Below are positions 60,367 to 64,000 of a stretch of DNA of 64,000 nt, piece after piece; position 1 is the first letter of the stretch, and each line of letters opens with the position of its first letter. Under the pieces are notes generated by a model. That model was given only the letters and a program-made list of their open reading frames with translations, made no database searches and was not told where the DNA came from. The position numbers were made by a program, and so were the translations under genes. The stretch is from Phragmites australis (taxonomy: Eukaryota > Streptophyta > Magnoliopsida > Poales > Poaceae). The stretch is from the NCBI RefSeq assembly GCF_958298935.1, contig NC_084934.1:4280501-4344500 (forward strand), read 5' to 3'.

Positions 60367-60498
60367 GCTTAGGAGCAGAAGAAAGAAATAGAGAAGAAAG
60401 GAAAGGAGAGGAAAGAAAAGAAAAGAGAGGAAAGAAAAGAAAGGAAAGAAAGAAAGGAGGAGGAGGAGAAGGAGAAGGAGGGAAGAAAAGGAGAAAAG
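60367..60498. repeat. Homopurine tract of about 130 bp
   Basis: Nearly uninterrupted A/G (AAGAAAGGAAAGGAG-type words) on the plus strand, 40 bp after the (CT)n run. Confidence 0.93.
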
Positions 60499-61938
60499 TT
60501 GAAAATTTCCCTAATTTTACTGAATTCCTGGTCAATCCTTCGAAGGTGATTCCTAAGTAATCCCTAGGCATTTGTGAATGAATTGAATCAATCAATTCTT
60601 ATCGAACATGTGATCGATAATCCAATTCGTTTGCAATAGTCGTTGTTGGGATGAACATGCGACGTCTGAAGTGAAATGTCTTTTTTTTAATTAAGTAAGG
60701 TCTAATTAGTAAGAGAAGTCTAATTCGACCTTGAGGTGGAGGCATCACATCAGTTCGTGGTTTATAAGTATTTCTGTTTTGGCATGTTTTGAAGTAACAA
60801 CGCATATGCGACGTTTTCGGGCGTAGGGAGAACGCTTTCATATTATATGTGTTTCCAATGTGCTTTAGTACTAAAATATTCATGTGTAGGTGGTAGTGCT
60901 TCCGAACGTGCCTAAGCGAGGTTCTTTCACCGCCTTCGGTAAAAGACAAGTAACATGGGGGTGTATTTCAATGCTATGCTTATATTCATATCTTACTCCC
61001 TTTACAAATGAATTGAAGTATTTGCCATTTTCTAATTATTCAAATCATGTATGATATTACATTTTGATGAATTAAATCCATGTCATTTCTATTGATTTTG
61101 ACTATGTCATTGGTGCCATGAATCAGTGGTGATGTTATTTATTATAAGTCATCAAAAGAAAATTTTAAGAATTGATGTCAATTCACATGTATACATTTGC
61201 ATTTATGCACTTCATATGGTGATAAAGGCCGATCACTGCCATCATGTGTGACTTGTACCGGTACATAGAGTTGCATGAGAGGTTGACATCATCCAGCGCA
61301 AAACTCTCAAATGGAGTTATATCATAGCATTCATCCATTGATATAATATTTGAAGAATACGGAATCCTGGAGATTAAATGCCATGATATGTGGGAGACCA
61401 CGTTGGGGATTATCATTTTTGTTCTCTTGACAAATACTTTATCATGTGGAAAGATACTCTCTTTAAACTCATAAGTTCTGGATTTTCATCGTAAGAAAAA
61501 CAGTTATTTCTAAAATACTCTTTAAATAAGTGAGATATGTCTATATTCATAGTCGTTATTTGCTGAGCTTATCTCACCCCTGGTTACTCTCTTACAGGTA
61601 CACTTAGGTTGTTGACGTGCATCATAGGTATACGACTTAGTAGCTGCACGCACTTCTTCGCCACAACGTTAATAACCGAACTCGCATTCTGAAACTTTGT
61701 TTCTGCTAGTATGTCGTTTGCGTCATAATAAGTTTTGCTTGAAGGAGAATCAATTTTTGTACCTGCTATAAAGAACTGTATAATGTGGTTGTGTCATGAG
61801 AAATTTTCATATACTGTTTATATCTTATATCTTTTTGCATGTAATTGTGATGCCAATTGTATCGCAATTACAGAGAAGATGCTGCCCAAAATCTAAATTT
61901 TTGGCTGATATATGTTTAGTGGAAAGTAGGGTGCTACA

Positions 61939-62206
61939 CGCGGGGGTCCAATCGAACACCCCCTGCACGTCGGCCAAGCGGCCCGCACAGAGGTATGAGC
62001 ACATGACAGCGTTCGCAACCCGGGCACCGCCTAAAGCACCGGACTTGACCGCCACCGCATGCACCACGCGGGGGTCACCGTCGGCGGCTGCGACCTCATG
62101 GAGGGGGATGGCATGGGTCAGAGGCGAAGAAGGCAGCGGAGTGGGAAGGAGAGGAGGGAAGGGGGAGCGGATGAGGAAGGGAGGGGGATGAGGCGGAGAT
62201 GGCCAT
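61939..62206 (-). pseudogene. N-terminal fragment of a PPR protein gene, cut by an LTR
   Basis: The minus strand starts MAISASSPSLPHPL (ATG at 62204-62206), like an organelle-targeting leader. After a frame change it continues VVHAVAVKSGALGGARVANA, then AGRLADVQGVFD. The pattern H..AVKSG....ARVANA...Y..AGRL.D...VFD is that of P-L-S class pentatricopeptide repeat proteins, which process organelle RNA. The frame ends at 61939, where the LTR starts. No other PPR motif occurs to the left of the LTR in this window, so the rest of the gene is missing or far away. Confidence 0.75.
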
Positions 62207-62249
62207 TCATTTCACTCCGAGATGCGCGAAGCTGAGGAGGCATGGTTGA

Positions 62250-62575
62250 GAATCTTTTTATTTTTATATTTCTTAAATCAAAAATTATAAAAATAGATGT
62301 TTATTTTAAAATTTTTATATCTAGACTATTACCGTTCGTCGGAAAGGCTACACTATCGAAATTAAAAAAATTATACGTACTATTACTTTAAAATTCCAAA
62401 CACTATCAAAATAATTATAAAGAAATCTAAAAAATGTATAGTATAGAAGATGCTATAATCTAGCTCTTAAAAAATGTAACAGCCGTTAGTAGTCTAGATG
62501 TTCCATTTTTTTAAAAAAAACACCTATTTTTGAAATTTTCGATTTAAGAAATATATAAAAAAAAATCAGGCGTTG
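62250..62575. mobile_element. AT-rich foldback repeat, second copy of the family
   Basis: The left arm (TTTATTTTTATATTTCTTAAATC, first 20 bases shared) near 62255 and the right arm GATTTAAGAAATATATAAAA near 62543 are inverted. The type also occurs at 51442-51755 and about 36990. Confidence 0.6.
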
Positions 62576-63090
62576 CTCGCTTTGGATTGCCGGTGCTCGC
62601 GCAGCCGCCGTGCTCGGATGGACGGCGCTCGAACGAAGCAGACCAGAGCAAGTTCGGCCCGGTGGAGTTGACCCAAGGCCAGGTTAGTCTGGGTCTGGGC
62701 CCAATGGACTTTGTTCGGCCCATAAGTCTACTATTTTTATCTTTAGGAAATGTTTTTCTTCCTCTAAATAAAGGAAATGTTTTTTGTTTTCCTTGAATTT
62801 TTTTCTTATTTTTCGAAGATTACTTCTGAACTAATGTTCTGTGTATTAGCTCCTGAATTACAGGCATCGTAAAATATCGTCTTACATGTATTTATTACTT
62901 TTTGAATGGAAATGTGGGCGCAATATGAAATTATGTACTAGGTCTAGGTGGGAGGAAACTTGTAGTCCTTTCTGAAGAAGGGTTAGGTTCAGGATATCAT
63001 TCATTGTGTGTGTTAAGAGCATGCCTAAGACCGCTCAAGATAGAGCTTTGAGACAATACTTTATTTGTCTCTCTTTAATTGCCTACGCCT
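62576..63090. other. Intergenic, no gene recognised
   Basis: A short GC-rich piece (62580-62720, open frame of 69 codons without a domain) is followed by AT-rich sequence. Confidence 0.45.
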
Positions 63091-63114
63091 TTACTCTGTC
63101 AAGCATAGTACTTA

Positions 63115-63449
63115 GGGGTCGTTTGGTAGAGCTCTGATTCTGTGGTGAGAGTGATTTTCTGTGGTGCAAGTAGGGTATGAGTGATTCTGTGGTGGAAGTG
63201 ATTCTGTTTGTAAAATCGTTTGGTATGCTAGTGGTAGAAGTGATTTCTGAGAGGATATTGTGTTGAAATTGAGGAGAATCAGTCGGAAATCAGGTGAAAT
63301 CTAGTTTTTTTAGCTCCCACCTCGCTATACAAAATGGGAAGTGATTCCCACGCGAAATCACTCCCCGACCAACCCGTTTGGCAGCGCTGGGAGCGATTCC
63401 GAGCGATTCTGGAGCGGAATCAGCTCCCAGAGCTCTACCAAACGGGGCC
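63115..63449. mobile_element. MITE with GTTTGGTAGAGCTCTG ends
   Basis: The left end GGGTCGTTTGGTAGAGCTCTG (63116 onward, 20 of its bases) pairs with the right end AGAGCTCTACCAAACGGGGCC. 335 bp, non-coding, with internal GTGATTCTG/CAGAATCAC-type words. The GGGGC.GTTTGGTAGAGCT end is the common grass hAT-like MITE end. The flanks are an imperfect 25-bp direct repeat (see findings). Confidence 0.8.
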
Positions 63450-63559
63450 TTACTCCATTGAGCATAGTACTTAGATAATCCTTAAGAGGGTCTCTTCACG
63501 AGAATCTTTTTTTGAGGAATTTTTTATTCCTTTAGCATTCTAACAATTTTTTTTCACGG

Positions 63560-64000
63560 TTCTTATCATGGTATTTCTAAACTTAGTTCTTAGTAGCCTA
63601 CCTACTTATATGACATACTTCTTCTAAATCTCACGCAGAGTTCTAAACAAGATAGATTATTTTCTATCACAGTTTTATTGGCAAAGCAACAACTAAAAAA
63701 AAAGTACCACCAGACAAAATTAAAAATCCTATGTAAACCCAAAGACCTAGGTAGATTATGAATAAATAAACTGGATATCTAAAACACCTCTCTCTTATTC
63801 AAGTGACTATACAAGTTACTTACGGAAAAGGGGACTTGGCAAGATCTACTTCAAAACAAACACATAGGGACAAAAATAATTTTACAAGTTGAAGAAAAAT
63901 CAGGTAACTCGCATTTCTAGGATGGTCTAATGAAAGCGAAATAAAGTCTTGGTAGCTAAGGCAACAGAGTCATTCCCCATGAATCTCTTTCCGACGGGAC
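63560..64000 (+). pseudogene. LINE (L1-type) reverse-transcriptase C-terminal relic, cut by window edge
   Basis: The plus-strand frame reads LVLSSLPTYMTYFF, a stop, RVLNKIDYFLS and FYWQSNN, then KYHQTKLKILCKPKDLGRL, then FKWLYKLLTEKGTWQDLLQ-like sequence with further stops. This matches the region after the RT domain of plant LINE ORF2 (LPIYMMS, W..LC.PK..GGLGI, W..LL..KY). Several stops show it is dead. It continues past 64000. Confidence 0.85.

Larger units (their letters stand above)
59840..61938 (+). mobile_element. Long LTR (Del/Tekay-like), right end at 61938
   Basis: The right end GGGTGCTACA (61938) abuts a broken PPR gene, so it is an insertion boundary. Its complement TGTAGCACCCTAC resembles long-LTR starts of the type at 39414-44941. 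The interior has a pyrimidine/purine-rich leader (60281-60498) and AT-rich sequence with GTTACTCTCTTACAGG near 61580, and no coding domain. The left limit is not resolved, and 59840 is a guess. CGCGG follows the right end; I could not place its partner. Confidence 0.5.

Overview
The window is nuclear DNA from a grass (Poaceae, probably panicoid). I infer this from large GC-rich genes with GT-AG introns, a U6 snRNA gene with a monocot-type Pol III promoter, a Stowaway MITE, a Micron-like MITE sitting in TA repeats, and nested long-LTR retrotransposons. The species cannot be fixed from the sequence alone.

Layout. 1-11960: a dead Ty1/copia retrotransposon on the minus strand. It is interrupted by a long Del/Tekay-like LTR (about 1214-7728) and by a DNA element with a 9-bp target duplication (10119-10912). 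The long LTR in turn carries a 1657-bp solo LTR (2377-4033). 12-18.8 kb: gene-poor sequence with a LINE relic, a Micron-like MITE and a palindromic long-TIR element that ends just upstream of the next gene. 19.0-36.7 kb: the gene-rich core. It holds eIF3i (+), U6 snRNA (-), the thylakoid PDZ/TPR protein MET1 (+), a GalT-family ADP-glucose phosphorylase (-) and ribosomal protein eL15 (-). 37-45.6 kb: a broken GRF-like gene, a 70-bp tandem array, a long solo LTR (39414-44941, TSD CGCAA) with another solo LTR inside it (41655-42939, TSD CAACT), and a MITE. 46.7-51.2 kb: a 16-coding-exon casein kinase I-like MLK/PPK kinase of 706 residues, the family of rice Hd16/EL1. 51.4-54 kb: duplicated non-coding blocks, TA-bounded repeats and a Stowaway. 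54.2-54.7 kb: a small two-exon gene for a 117-residue protein with a predicted C-terminal membrane anchor; I do not recognise it. 55-64 kb: long degenerate repeat fields, the end of another long LTR that cuts a PPR gene fragment, a MITE and a LINE relic running off the edge.

The genes are unrelated housekeeping and regulatory loci (translation, splicing RNA, photosystem II assembly, nucleotide-sugar metabolism, light/flowering kinase). They form no operon-like system. I found no CRISPR, biosynthetic or defence-type cassette. The most novel items are the small membrane-anchored protein gene, the duplicated last exon inside eIF3i, the compensated U6 5' stem, and the TSD-resolved LTR nesting. 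Exon coordinates were read by eye from splice consensus, reading phase and family knowledge; no alignment or database search was run.
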